Origin: Gimesia alba
GTDB taxonomy: Bacteria > Planctomycetota > Planctomycetia > Planctomycetales > Planctomycetaceae
NCBI RefSeq assembly: GCF_007744675.1
Contig: NZ_CP036269.1
Coordinates: 5,125,546-5,189,545 of the forward strand
DNA: 64,000 bases
Reading direction: 5' to 3'
The position numbers and the translations under genes were made by a program. Below, one piece after another: positions 17,947 through 27,167 of the stretch. Each line of letters opens with the position of its first letter. Position 1 is the first letter of the stretch. Under the pieces are notes generated by a model. It saw only the letters and a program-made list of their open reading frames with translations, was not told the origin of the DNA and did no database searches.

Positions 17947-19965
17947 TCAGGGCGAAGGATTGCCCCGCCTCAGCAGGATCACGATGATCATCAACAGTAA
18001 CAGAATGATCACCCCGCCCACAATCAGCAACAGAGTCGTCATTCCCGACCACGCACTTCTCAGTTGAGGACGTTTTTTCTCGTCCAGATCCCATTCGATC
18101 TCATCCAGTGTTAAACTGGTTTCGGCGAGAGGACCGTTTCGATTCTCCCCGTTTAACACACGTCCATTCTCGCGCCGTTCCTGAATCTTCGACCGGAATT
18201 TTACAGGCGCCGTCTGTACCCCCTGCTTCCCTCCAGAATGGTTCAACATCGTTGCTGATTGTCCCTGAGGCTGATCGGCCTGTGATGTCAGATCCCCTGG
18301 CAACGCTGGCAATTTGGGCAGCATCAATTTCGGCCCCGGTGCTGTAGGTGATTCTGCTTTTTCCACTGCTTTGATTGGTTCTTGCGGAACGGGAACCGAC
18401 TTCGGCTGAACGGATTCCTGCTGAGCGGGTTCTGGCCCACTGAGTCTGATTCGGGCCGGTGGTTCATCGGTCACTTCTTCCAATTCGAGTGAGGGAGAAG
18501 GAACGGAGTTGGTTTGAGGGGGAGCTGTTTTCTTCGGGAACGGAATCTCGAATGGCTCTTCTGCCTTCTCTTCAAATGAGGGTGGTTCCAGTCCGATTCC
18601 GCCAGACCGTTTTTTCTGTCCCCAGACGTCACGTTGCCGGGGCTGAATAGTGATCGACTGTGGTTCGTTCCCCACATTACGCGGCACAATCAGTGGCAGT
18701 TCCTCTGAGCTACCTGCTGAAGGTCGCGATTGTGTTTTTGGGGGTTCTGGTGATTGCGGCTTTGTGACAGCACGCCTTTTCAGTGGATGAACGCGTGAAG
18801 GTTGAAATTGAAAATTGTGTACCTTCTGGCCGCTATTTGTCTGCACTTTTGGCTGAGCATGCTCTACGGCTTGCACGTTTGAAGATCCCCGGGCGGGCGA
18901 AGTTTGCATCGCAGGCTTCGAACTTTTTATCTGCTGCAGTAACATCTGGGGAGACTGCTCATCGATTCCAAAAGCAACATGCCCGCGGTAGCTGGACTCC
19001 AGCGCCTGTTCTGCTAAAAACTCAGCGTATTCATAGTTCTTTTGTTTCAGTTCGCGTTTGGCACGCGCCATGACAGAATCAATCTGCAACCGCCGCATTT
19101 CCTGATTGACGTCGTCAAATGCAGGCTGCATCTGCTCTAGATCCTGCTTGAGATCTTTGCCCATTTGCGAAAGCTGAGATTGAATTTTCTGATCCTGGAT
19201 CTGATCTAAAGAACGGCTGATTTCTTCGGTACGAAACGGTGTTGTCTCTACCAACTCAGATTGTGCTGCCGAAACAGCCGACTTGCTTTTCGCTTGTTTT
19301 GATTCTGCTTTTGATTCAGCAGCAGGAATCGCATTGGAAACTCGCTGAATGCCGTTTGTGATTTCCTGATTGACGGAACTTGATGCCTGTTTGATTCGGT
19401 CAATTTTCCGATGATAGGTTTCAGCGACCTTTGCAGGATATTTCTTAGCCGATTCGACCAGCGATTTAGATCGCCAGTTCTCAAGCGGTGCTTCTACCGT
19501 TTTTCTGGATGGTTTATTCAAACCTTCTGAGGCACCGCGGTCATTTATTAAAGCATTCGCTGCAATCTCAGCATGGGACAACTGTGCTTCGGTTCCCAGA
19601 TCCACCTGATTTGCATTGGGGTAATATCCACTGACTTTAACTTTGGCGGCAGTTTCTTTATCTGAAGTTTTCTTTTTCGAATCAAAAAAGTTAAAGCTGG
19701 AACTGCTTTTCGAAGCAATCAGCGCGTCTTCAGACTTTTTACTGGATTGAGAAATCACCTCAGAGGGCTGGCGCAAACACCCCGCCGTGAAATAACAGCT
19801 CACAATCAACAGCAAATAAACCGTTGTCAGTTTTCGTTTTACTAGACCGGTCTTCACAACGACAAATCCTGTCATCTGCATCCAGAGGTCAAAACGGGAC
19901 TTTGACTCTCTGCCTGGGTCGCGGGAAGTAACCTCAATGGGGGCTTGAGGTTCAGGAAGCATCAT
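17947..19965 (-). CDS. Proline/serine-rich membrane-tethered protein, unknown function
   Basis: Residues about 43-62 form a hydrophobic stretch after KRK and end in FTAGC, a weak lipobox-like site. Residues about 80-330 are Ser/Lys/Gln-rich with helical segments, about 340-620 are low-complexity Pro/Gln/Ser-rich, and a very strong single transmembrane helix (about 640-663) is followed by RRGNPSP. The product could be a bitopic or lipid-anchored envelope protein spanning a long disordered region. Alternative starts at 19881 or 19875 would give a normal lipoprotein signal length; no start has a good ribosome site. I recognise no family. It is convergent with the PilZ gene, 39 bp away. Confidence 0.75.
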   Translation of the reverse strand: MMLPEPQAPIEVTSRDPGRESKSRFDLWMQMTGFVVVKTGLVKRKLTTVYLLLIVSCYFTAGCLRQPSEVISQSSKKSEDALIASKSSSSFNFFDSKKKTSDKETAAKVKVSGYYPNANQVDLGTEAQLSHAEIAANALINDRGASEGLNKPSRKTVEAPLENWRSKSLVESAKKYPAKVAETYHRKIDRIKQASSSVNQEITNGIQRVSNAIPAAESKAESKQAKSKSAVSAAQSELVETTPFRTEEISRSLDQIQDQKIQSQLSQMGKDLKQDLEQMQPAFDDVNQEMRRLQIDSVMARAKRELKQKNYEYAEFLAEQALESSYRGHVAFGIDEQSPQMLLQQIKSSKPAMQTSPARGSSNVQAVEHAQPKVQTNSGQKVHNFQFQPSRVHPLKRRAVTKPQSPEPPKTQSRPSAGSSEELPLIVPRNVGNEPQSITIQPRQRDVWGQKKRSGGIGLEPPSFEEKAEEPFEIPFPKKTAPPQTNSVPSPSLELEEVTDEPPARIRLSGPEPAQQESVQPKSVPVPQEPIKAVEKAESPTAPGPKLMLPKLPALPGDLTSQADQPQGQSATMLNHSGGKQGVQTAPVKFRSKIQERRENGRVLNGENRNGPLAETSLTLDEIEWDLDEKKRPQLRSAWSGMTTLLLIVGGVIILLLLMIIVILLRRGNPSP

Positions 19966-20075
19966 TCGCAGGCGCGCAACCGCACCCGACGAAATGCCTG
20001 TGATCTTTTATCGACTAGGCTGAATTGATGGCATGAGAGGGTATTTTGGATTTTGATCGTCTTTGAGAAAATAGC

Positions 20076-20933
20076 TTATTTCTTGCAGAGCTTGCGTAAC
20101 GTTTCCATATTAATCTGATCCAGCGGGACCCCGTCTTCTTCGTCTTTCGGGGTCTCCAGATACATGGGCCGATCCTGAAATGTCGGATCATTCATCAAAT
20201 GCCGAAACGGTTCCAGGCCCAGAAAGCCCCGGCCAATATTTTCGTGCCGATCTTTGCGACTGCCGAATTCGCATTTACTGTCGTTAAGATGAAAGGCACG
20301 TACCCGATCAATGCCAATCACTTCATCCAGCTCGGCCATTGTCGCTTTATATTCCGATTTTTTGATCAGGGGATAACCGGCGGCAAAGATGTGACAGGTA
20401 TCAACACAGATACCCAACCGCTGCCCGTCCTGCACCTGCTGCAGAAGATAGGCCAACTGTTCAAACCGAAATCCAAGATTCGAACCCTGCCCTGCCGTCG
20501 TCTCCAGCCAGATTTGTGTGGCAAACCCTTCGGTCTGCTGATGAATGCGATCGATGGCAGCCACAATCCGATCGAGTCCTTCTTCTTCACTCGACGTCAC
20601 ATAACTCCCGGGATGCATGACGGCCCCTTCCAGCCCCAGTGCCTCGGCCCGTTCCAGTTCGATCACAACGGCATCGATCGACTTATTCCACAACTCGTCT
20701 TTCGGACTCGCCAGATTGATTAAATAGCTCATATGTGAGCAGGGATGTGTAATCCCCGTTGCTTCCATCCGCTCCTGAAACAGATCGACATCTTTGTCGG
20801 TGAGCGGCTTGGCGCGCCATTGATTATTATTTTTGGTAAAGATCTGTACGCAATCCATATCAAATTTAGCGGCGGTATCAACGGCTTTATAATATCCACC
20901 AGCAATCGACTGATGTGCTCCCAGTAATGGCAT
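20076..20933 (-). CDS. nfo: Endonuclease IV (AP endonuclease family 2)
   Basis: Nfo cleaves DNA at abasic sites in base excision repair. The 285 residues start with LLGAHQSIAGGYYKAVDTA and keep the zinc ligands and their context: FTKNNNQWRAKPL, HMSYLINLASP, AVMHPGSY, IWLETTAGQGSNLG (Glu), GICVDTCHIFAAGY (Asp and His), HLNDSK and HENIGRGFLG. The TIM-barrel is complete to PMYLETPKDEEDG. It is a single gene with no obvious operon partner. The sulfatase gene starts divergently about 240 bp away. Confidence 0.96.
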   Translation of the reverse strand: MPLLGAHQSIAGGYYKAVDTAAKFDMDCVQIFTKNNNQWRAKPLTDKDVDLFQERMEATGITHPCSHMSYLINLASPKDELWNKSIDAVVIELERAEALGLEGAVMHPGSYVTSSEEEGLDRIVAAIDRIHQQTEGFATQIWLETTAGQGSNLGFRFEQLAYLLQQVQDGQRLGICVDTCHIFAAGYPLIKKSEYKATMAELDEVIGIDRVRAFHLNDSKCEFGSRKDRHENIGRGFLGLEPFRHLMNDPTFQDRPMYLETPKDEEDGVPLDQINMETLRKLCKK

Positions 20934-21172
20934 GTCGCAAATCCAGAAAACGAATTATTTAGATGAGTTCAGACGTCAAAAATCATTATAGGTTGTCTGC
21001 CCTGCCCCCTCCAGCCACTGCAGTGCGAAACAAAATCCCAGCGGATTGCCTTGAATTCCGTGGGAAGTTTTATAGCGAGCCGTTACAATCGATCTGTATT
21101 CTTAATTCAATTTCATCTCCCTGCTATTACAGGTTTTCGTTGCTTTCTTTTCTGATTGAAACTGGACGAATC

Positions 21173-22594
21173 ATGCAATCCCTCAAATGGTGCTCGCTAT
21201 TGCTCTCATTGTGTTTGTTTCCAAACATGCTCCAGGCAGCCGGACAACCCAACATCATTATCCTGCTGGCCGATGACCTGGGTTATGGTGAACTGGGTTG
21301 TCAGGGAAATCCGCAAATTCCGACGCCTCATATCGACTCCATCGCTGCCGACGGAATCCGCTTCACGCAAGCGTATGTCACCGCGCCCAATTGCAGCCCC
21401 TCTCGTGCCGGTCTACTGACGGGAAAGATTCCTACTCGCTTCGGTTACGAATTCAATCCCATCGGCGCGCGAAATGAAGATCCGGGAACCGGCCTGCCCC
21501 CTGCAGAACAAACGCTGGCTGAACTGCTACACGATCAAGGTTATACCACGGGGCTGATTGGTAAATGGCATCTGGGCGGAGCCGCTGATTACCATCCTTA
21601 CCGGCATGGCTTCGATGAATTCTTCGGCTTCGTGCATGAAGGTCATTACTTTGTCCCGCCCCCCTATCAGGGTGTGACTACAATGCTGCGCCGCAAAACG
21701 ATTCCCGGCGGTGGTAAAGGACGCTGGATGAGTGACAACCTGATTTACTCCTCTCATATGGGACATGATGAACCCGACTATGATGCCAACAATCCGATCA
21801 TTCGAGGCGGGCAGCCGGTTGAAGAAACCGCATACCTGACCGATGCATTCACGCGCGAAGCGGTCAGCTTTATTGACCGTCATCAGGACAAACCGTTCTT
21901 TCTTTATCTGGCCTATAATGCGGTGCACAGTCCCCTGCAAGGTAAACAGGAAGACATGCAGCGTTTTAAAGATATCGAAGACGTGCACCGTCGTATTTTT
22001 GCGGCGATGCTGGCTTCGCTGGATGACAGCGTGGGAAAGATCCTGAATCAGGTCCACAAGTCAAAGCTCGACCAGAAAACGCTGATCATTTTTCTCAGTG
22101 ATAACGGCGGCCCCACACGAGAACTTACTTCGAGTAATCTCCCCCTGCGTGGTGGAAAAGGCTCCATGTATGAGGGAGGCTTGCGGATTCCCTTTATGAT
22201 GCGCTGGACGGGTACTTTGAAACCAAAGCAGACATTTTCTCATCCGATCAGCAGCATGGACATCTTCAGCACTTCAGCCTTGCTGGCTGGCGCAGAGGCG
22301 CCTGCAAATTTGGATGGTCGCGATCTGATGCCTTATCTGTTGAAACAGAAAACAGGCGCACCGCATGAGGAACTGTTCTGGCGACAAGGAAACAGAGCCG
22401 CTCTCAGAAAAGGGGACTGGAAAATCGTGAATCATCGCAGACATCGAAAAGAACCGGTCTGGGAACTGTTCAACATCGCCGAGGATCTGTCCGAAGAACA
22501 GAACCTCGCTTCACAGCAGGCAGAGAAGTTGAACGAGTTGAAAGCGCGCTGGAAAGAACTCAACGCACAAATGAAACCGGCGATTTTTCAATAA
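21173..22594 (+). CDS. Secreted sulfatase (formylglycine type)
   Basis: Of the open frame, the part from ATG 21173 gives a proper signal peptide (hydrophobic core about residues 8-21, then AGQPN), so I place the start there; 473 residues. ILLADDLGYGE holds the calcium-binding Asp pair (33-34), and C74-S-P-S-R is a canonical formylglycine motif followed by AGLLTGK. GLIGKWHLGG and LIIFLSDNGG complete the active site. Such enzymes remove sulfate esters from glycans or other substrates outside the cytoplasm; the actual substrate is not evident. It is convergent with a second sulfatase gene 8 bp away, and the two are not close copies. Confidence 0.92.
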   Translation: MQSLKWCSLLLSLCLFPNMLQAAGQPNIIILLADDLGYGELGCQGNPQIPTPHIDSIAADGIRFTQAYVTAPNCSPSRAGLLTGKIPTRFGYEFNPIGARNEDPGTGLPPAEQTLAELLHDQGYTTGLIGKWHLGGAADYHPYRHGFDEFFGFVHEGHYFVPPPYQGVTTMLRRKTIPGGGKGRWMSDNLIYSSHMGHDEPDYDANNPIIRGGQPVEETAYLTDAFTREAVSFIDRHQDKPFFLYLAYNAVHSPLQGKQEDMQRFKDIEDVHRRIFAAMLASLDDSVGKILNQVHKSKLDQKTLIIFLSDNGGPTRELTSSNLPLRGGKGSMYEGGLRIPFMMRWTGTLKPKQTFSHPISSMDIFSTSALLAGAEAPANLDGRDLMPYLLKQKTGAPHEELFWRQGNRAALRKGDWKIVNHRRHRKEPVWELFNIAEDLSEEQNLASQQAEKLNELKARWKELNAQMKPAIFQ

Positions 22595-22602
22595 CAGATC
22601 GT

Positions 22603-24165
22603 TTAGTCTTGCCGTGACACGTCTGCACCGGGTCGACTGCTGCCCTGCTTGATGATGCGGGCAAGCTGTTGCTTCAGTCGCTTTGTAACCGCGGGATGCT
22701 CTGCAGAAACGTCTGTTTTCTCCGCAGGATCGTTTACCAGATTAAAGAGTTGGTACTGTGGCACTTTCTTATTTGCCAACTGTTGCTCAACGACGACGTT
22801 GCGGGCCGTCTTTTTGTCGTAGCGGTGCAGTTTCCATTCGCTGACCCGCAAAGCATAGGTGCCATTATTTCCGTTATTCTGTTGTACGAGGTGATCACGG
22901 CCCTGCGCCTTGTCTTTACCTAGCAGGGCATCCAGCACATTGAAACTGTCCCGGCAACTGTTTTGGGGAAGCGTCTGTTTTGTGAGAGCAGCCAGGCTGG
23001 CTGGCATATCGATAGTACAGACAAGTTCATCGCTCACCCCGGGCTGGATGTGGCCTTTCCAGCGGGTAATGAAGGGTGTTCGCGTTCCCCCTTCGTAGAC
23101 GCTGTATTTGCCGCCGGAATAGGGACCGGCAGCGCGATGCTTGCCGATTTTTTCCAGTGCGCCGTCCTTGTAACCGTCGTCGAGCACCGGACCATTGTCG
23201 GAGCAGAACACGACCAGCGTGTTGTCCGCCAGTTTCAATCGATCGAGAGTTTTCATCAGCTCACCTACGCACCAGTCAAGCTGCACGATGGAATCGCCGC
23301 GAAATCCGAGTGATGTCTTTCCCTGAAACCGTTCGTGAGGCATGCGGGGGACATGAATATCGTGTGAAGAGAAAAACAGAAAAAACGGTTTGTCTTTGTT
23401 CTGCTCAATAAACTCATTGGATTTCTCAACCCACTTATCGGCCAGATCTTCATCGCGGAATCGCGCTGCATGCCCTCCTGTATAAAAACCGATACGGCTG
23501 ATGCCGTTGTGAATGGTGGAATTATGACCGTGTGACCAGTCCATTTTCAGAGTATCACGGTGAGTCAATCCTGTGGGATGATCGGGGCTTGGTTTTTTGT
23601 TTCCTACCCATAACGGATCGGCGGGATCGAGATTGAGCACCCGATGGTCCTGCACATAAACCTGTGGTACACGATCGTTGGTGGTCGGCAGCAGGAAGCA
23701 GGTATCGAAGCCGATTTCCATCGGCCCGGGTTTTAACTGTCCATTCCAATCCGGGCCCCCTTGTCCGCCCAGTCCCAGGTGCCATTTTCCGATGACCGCC
23801 GTCGTATAACCGGCGCGATTCAGAATGGAGGCAACCGTTTCCGTACCCGGCTTGATAATGGCCGGTGCATTCGGTGGTGCGATTCCCGTCCGTTCGCCGC
23901 GAAAGGCATAAGTGCCCGTCAGCAGTGAGTAGCGCGTTGGCGTGCAGGTCGAAGCTGAACAATAGCCGTTGGTGAATCGCAGGCCCTCGGCAGCCAACTG
24001 ATCGATGTGCGGCGTTTTGAGTTCCGTGGCACCGTAACAGGAAACATCACCGTAGCCCAGGTCATCGGCCATGATCACGATGACATTCGGCGTTTCAGCA
24101 AACGTTTGTCGGTTAACCAGTCCCAGTAGCGTAATCAGGAACAGCATCAGGAGACAACGGCGCAT
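22603..24165 (-). CDS. Secreted arylsulfatase-type sulfatase
   Basis: 520 residues with a signal peptide (core about 5-17, TFAETPN following). VIMADDLGYGD gives the metal Asp pair, and C74-T-P-T-R is canonical for conversion to formylglycine. VIGKWHLGLGG, HGHNSTIHNG and VVFCSDNGPV are further sulfatase features. The C-terminal part (YQLFNLVNDPAEKTDV) is the usual small beta-sheet domain. It differs clearly from the convergent sulfatase 8 bp away, so substrates probably differ. Activation requires a formylglycine-generating enzyme encoded elsewhere. Confidence 0.92.
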   Translation of the reverse strand: MRRCLLMLFLITLLGLVNRQTFAETPNVIVIMADDLGYGDVSCYGATELKTPHIDQLAAEGLRFTNGYCSASTCTPTRYSLLTGTYAFRGERTGIAPPNAPAIIKPGTETVASILNRAGYTTAVIGKWHLGLGGQGGPDWNGQLKPGPMEIGFDTCFLLPTTNDRVPQVYVQDHRVLNLDPADPLWVGNKKPSPDHPTGLTHRDTLKMDWSHGHNSTIHNGISRIGFYTGGHAARFRDEDLADKWVEKSNEFIEQNKDKPFFLFFSSHDIHVPRMPHERFQGKTSLGFRGDSIVQLDWCVGELMKTLDRLKLADNTLVVFCSDNGPVLDDGYKDGALEKIGKHRAAGPYSGGKYSVYEGGTRTPFITRWKGHIQPGVSDELVCTIDMPASLAALTKQTLPQNSCRDSFNVLDALLGKDKAQGRDHLVQQNNGNNGTYALRVSEWKLHRYDKKTARNVVVEQQLANKKVPQYQLFNLVNDPAEKTDVSAEHPAVTKRLKQQLARIIKQGSSRPGADVSRQD

Positions 24166-24283
24166 GGTGATTCTCTCAGTGACTAGATAAGAATATTTTT
24201 GAATGGAACAGAAAGATTTATGGTACTACAAGCGACGGGCTGGTTCTACGAATAACAATCTATTTTCTCCATCTGTATTCGCA

Positions 24284-24988
24284 TCAGACTTTTTGTCCCA
24301 CGTACATCAGCTTCCCGAAACCAACTTTCTGCTGCTTGGTTTGAAAGCAACTATTGAGTAGAGCAAGGATCGCTTCAGGCTGACTGAGCCACTGTTCATA
24401 GGTCGTCAATTCCTGCTCGATCATTATCGCCAGTGCATCTAATTTCGGCCATAGCTTTCTGAATGCCCGAACTTTGCAGGCTGCATGCACAATTCGCAGA
24501 AAGGGAGTCAACCAGGGCTCCACAATGACGACACATCCTCCCGGACGAAGTACGCGCTGCATTTCTCTTAAGGTCCGTTCCAAATCAACGGGGAGTTCGG
24601 GCAGATGATGCAGTCCACCTTGCACAATTAAAACGTCCCGGCTGTGATCTTCAAATTTCAACTCCCGGCAATCTCCGACATACAATTGTGCGTTGCCTTG
24701 ATATTGCTTGAGTAAATGAGGTGAAAGATCGACACCTTCTACAGAATGAAAGCCCAGTTGATGCAGGACATCCAATCCCGTACCCTGCCCGCAAAACAGC
24801 TCGACGACTTTGAGATCTTTATCCCACTGATCAACACCCAACTTCTGGAGTCGTTTCAGAAATTTCTGACATTCCTGTTCTGGCGTCTCGAAATGGCGAT
24901 AGGCGGCTTCCCAGATCTCATCACAGCATTCCATTCCTGGATGCCAGTACTCAATCTGCAAGGCGGACTCATTCTGCTGTATGTTCAT
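24284..24988 (-). CDS. Class I SAM-dependent methyltransferase
   Basis: The product (234 residues from ATG 24988) has the Rossmann SAM site VVELFCGQGTGLDVLHQLG, then VEGVDLSPHLL, LIVQGGLHHL and LRPGGCVVIVEPW, the order of a methyltransferase type 11/UbiE-like fold. The start at 24988 overlaps the end of the preceding methyltransferase gene by 20 bp; a longer frame to 25030 would overlap by 62 bp and is less likely. Order on the minus strand is GT2, methyltransferase, this gene, all overlapping, so they are co-translated. The acceptor is unknown; lipid, glycan or quinone-like substrates are possible. Confidence 0.85.
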   Translation of the reverse strand: MNIQQNESALQIEYWHPGMECCDEIWEAAYRHFETPEQECQKFLKRLQKLGVDQWDKDLKVVELFCGQGTGLDVLHQLGFHSVEGVDLSPHLLKQYQGNAQLYVGDCRELKFEDHSRDVLIVQGGLHHLPELPVDLERTLREMQRVLRPGGCVVIVEPWLTPFLRIVHAACKVRAFRKLWPKLDALAIMIEQELTTYEQWLSQPEAILALLNSCFQTKQQKVGFGKLMYVGQKV

Positions 24989-25589
24989 GGCTGACTCGAA
25001 TCCTGGCAACAAAATGCAATGATCGACCAAAGAGGTAGTCTGCCGGCCTAGGGTAGAGATGAAGGTTACTTTCCCAGTCCGTCACTTCCAATTCCAATAC
25101 GGAGAACATCTGCTGCCACTCTTCATAAGACAAATAGTTGTACGGCAGAGCAACGCCATAACCTGCATTCCCCACCCAGTCCATGAAGCGGAGAGTTGAT
25201 CTCGCAAACAGCCCGTTTCGGGTATGATCTTTTATAAGTATGGATTTCCGCGCGACCCGCCGGGCTTCCTTCAGAATCACGGTGGGATCGACGGTGTGGT
25301 GCAAAACGTCGATCAGCAGAATTGAATCAACGCTGTTATCCTCAAAAGGAATTGTTGTTCCATCATATTCTGTAACCGGAATTTTTGTATCCGGCCTGAC
25401 AAGTACATCAAGGCCTTTGAGCTTTAGATTCGGATTGGCCTCGGCAAGACAACTTCCCAACAGGCCATCACCGCAACCGAGATCCAGCACCAGACCATCC
25501 GGGGGTAATAATGGTGTAAGGTGTCTGATCAGTGATTCAACACGTCGACTGTGAACCGTACGAGAATGGATCTGCTGGAGCATTTTCAT
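24969..25589 (-). CDS. Class I SAM-dependent methyltransferase
   Basis: 206 residues with LVLDLGCGDGLLGSCLA as the SAM-binding loop, LKGLDVLVRP as motif II and DSILLIDVLHHTVDPTVILKEARRVARK as the post-motif region. It starts with ATG overlapping the stop of the GT2 gene by 4 bp (25586-25589), typical of translational coupling. The late segment GYGVALPYNYLSYEEWQQMFSVL resembles methyltransferases associated with polyprenyl-glycan or surface polysaccharide loci, but this is only a resemblance. Specific acceptor unknown. Confidence 0.85.
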   Translation of the reverse strand: MKMLQQIHSRTVHSRRVESLIRHLTPLLPPDGLVLDLGCGDGLLGSCLAEANPNLKLKGLDVLVRPDTKIPVTEYDGTTIPFEDNSVDSILLIDVLHHTVDPTVILKEARRVARKSILIKDHTRNGLFARSTLRFMDWVGNAGYGVALPYNYLSYEEWQQMFSVLELEVTDWESNLHLYPRPADYLFGRSLHFVARIRVSHEHTAE

Positions 25590-26872
25590 TTCATTATGTG
25601 TCGTGAAGTTTCAACCGTCGGAGTGATTTTCTGATAGTTTACGTTTCGAAGCTCACTCGATTCATTCGACATCGCTTCAAGGATATTTTTTTTGAGGACA
25701 CTTTGTTCAAAATACCAAATAGCGACAACTTTCATGAGTACGAAAAAAATGAGTGTCTGCATGACAGTAAACAGCGCAAATGCGCCTGCAATCAATCGTG
25801 ACCAATGCAGGGTAATCGTCCCGGTTGTTACATACTCGACGATGCCTGGCCAGAGGAATCCAATTCCCAGTAAGGTAAACAGGCCGGTGATGAAGAGAAG
25901 AGATTTCCCAGAAAACAGACTGACCACGATCGACGACCAGAATCCAACCGATTCTTCGCGACGGGAACTGAGCTGCGCCATCCGATTGGTCAGTGCCGAA
26001 GCCAGAAGTAACATCATGCCAAAGGAACCAACCAATTGGCAGACGACAAATCGATAGATCATCCACTCTTCCAGTCGACCGTGCTGAAAGTAGAATTCAG
26101 CTGGATAGGCCGCCAGCAGCAGGATGAGTAATACACAGAATGTAAAACCTGCCAGGAAAATCTTCTCCGGCCGATAACAGAGCACCCCTTCACCGATGAC
26201 TTTGAGAAAACGAAATCCATCCCAGAGTGCACTCAGTTTACTTTCCCCGATACGTTCCTCGTATTTCATGGGAATTTCAATAATGCGTAGATGATTCATC
26301 AACGCCCGCGCACTCATCGCCGGCGTGAAATGCAATCCATCTGGTAGCGGATACAGATGCTTGAGAGACTGCCGCCGTACAACCCGCATTCCACTGGCGG
26401 TATCCGTCACTTTTCGACCACATAACAAGCCCAGCAGAAACGCGAAAATTCGGTTGCCCGCTCTGCGAATTAACGGCATTTGTGAGTCGGATCCCAAGCG
26501 CGAGCCAAGCGTCACATCAGCATTTTCGTCTAACGCGGTCCGGCAGAGTTGCGCGAAAAACCGTGGATCGCAAGTGCCATCGGCGTCGAGAAACCCAACC
26601 AGATCACCCTGTCCGAGTCTCCAACCTTCTTTAATGGCAGCTCCATATCCCTGGTTTTCTTCAAATACGACAACCTGAACATCTTCATAGCTTTGTGCAA
26701 TTTCAACCGTCCGATCGGTTGACCCATCGCTGACAACAATGATTTCTACGCCATCTAAGCCTGCCTGGTGAGAAATTTCCTCCCTGGCATCCAGACATCG
26801 CGCGATTGTGCCACCAATGGCCTCTTCTTCGTTCAATGCCGGAATGACAATCGTAAGCCTCTTATTATCCAT
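25586..26872 (-). CDS. GT2 glycosyltransferase, dolichol-phosphate mannosyltransferase-like, membrane-anchored
   Basis: The catalytic domain (about 1-230) has TIVIPALNEEEAIGGTI, IIVVSDGSTDRTV, the metal motif in VGFLDADGTCDP (DAD) and TDTASGMRVVRR. Four hydrophobic segments fill the C-terminal half (about 245-395). This arrangement belongs to polyprenyl-phosphate sugar transferases that load a sugar on a lipid carrier for extracytoplasmic GT-C enzymes. It is first of three overlapping genes with two methyltransferases, and a GT-C-like membrane protein gene starts divergently 295 bp away, which fits a shared glycan pathway. Confidence 0.9.
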   Translation of the reverse strand: MDNKRLTIVIPALNEEEAIGGTIARCLDAREEISHQAGLDGVEIIVVSDGSTDRTVEIAQSYEDVQVVVFEENQGYGAAIKEGWRLGQGDLVGFLDADGTCDPRFFAQLCRTALDENADVTLGSRLGSDSQMPLIRRAGNRIFAFLLGLLCGRKVTDTASGMRVVRRQSLKHLYPLPDGLHFTPAMSARALMNHLRIIEIPMKYEERIGESKLSALWDGFRFLKVIGEGVLCYRPEKIFLAGFTFCVLLILLLAAYPAEFYFQHGRLEEWMIYRFVVCQLVGSFGMMLLLASALTNRMAQLSSRREESVGFWSSIVVSLFSGKSLLFITGLFTLLGIGFLWPGIVEYVTTGTITLHWSRLIAGAFALFTVMQTLIFFVLMKVVAIWYFEQSVLKKNILEAMSNESSELRNVNYQKITPTVETSRHIMK

Positions 26873-27167
26873 TGTTTACAACTCATCTCTTATTGCGTGA
26901 GTGGCGCCTGCTTAAATCAATCATCCGTGTGACTGAGGTGCCAGTGCCATGGAGAAATATCTTGCTTTCAATATAGCTAAGACTGCATAATAGGGAACTT
27001 TAAAGGGGATGGTCAACAAGAAAGTCTGAATTCTGAGATTCTGGACAGAGGCCTAAAAGGACGATAAGTCTTTTTATATCATTACGATTGAGCGGAATCG
27101 TTGTAATCGTGTTTTTCCTCACAGAACCAACACTACTACCTGACGAGTCTGGCCCGGATTTCTATCA

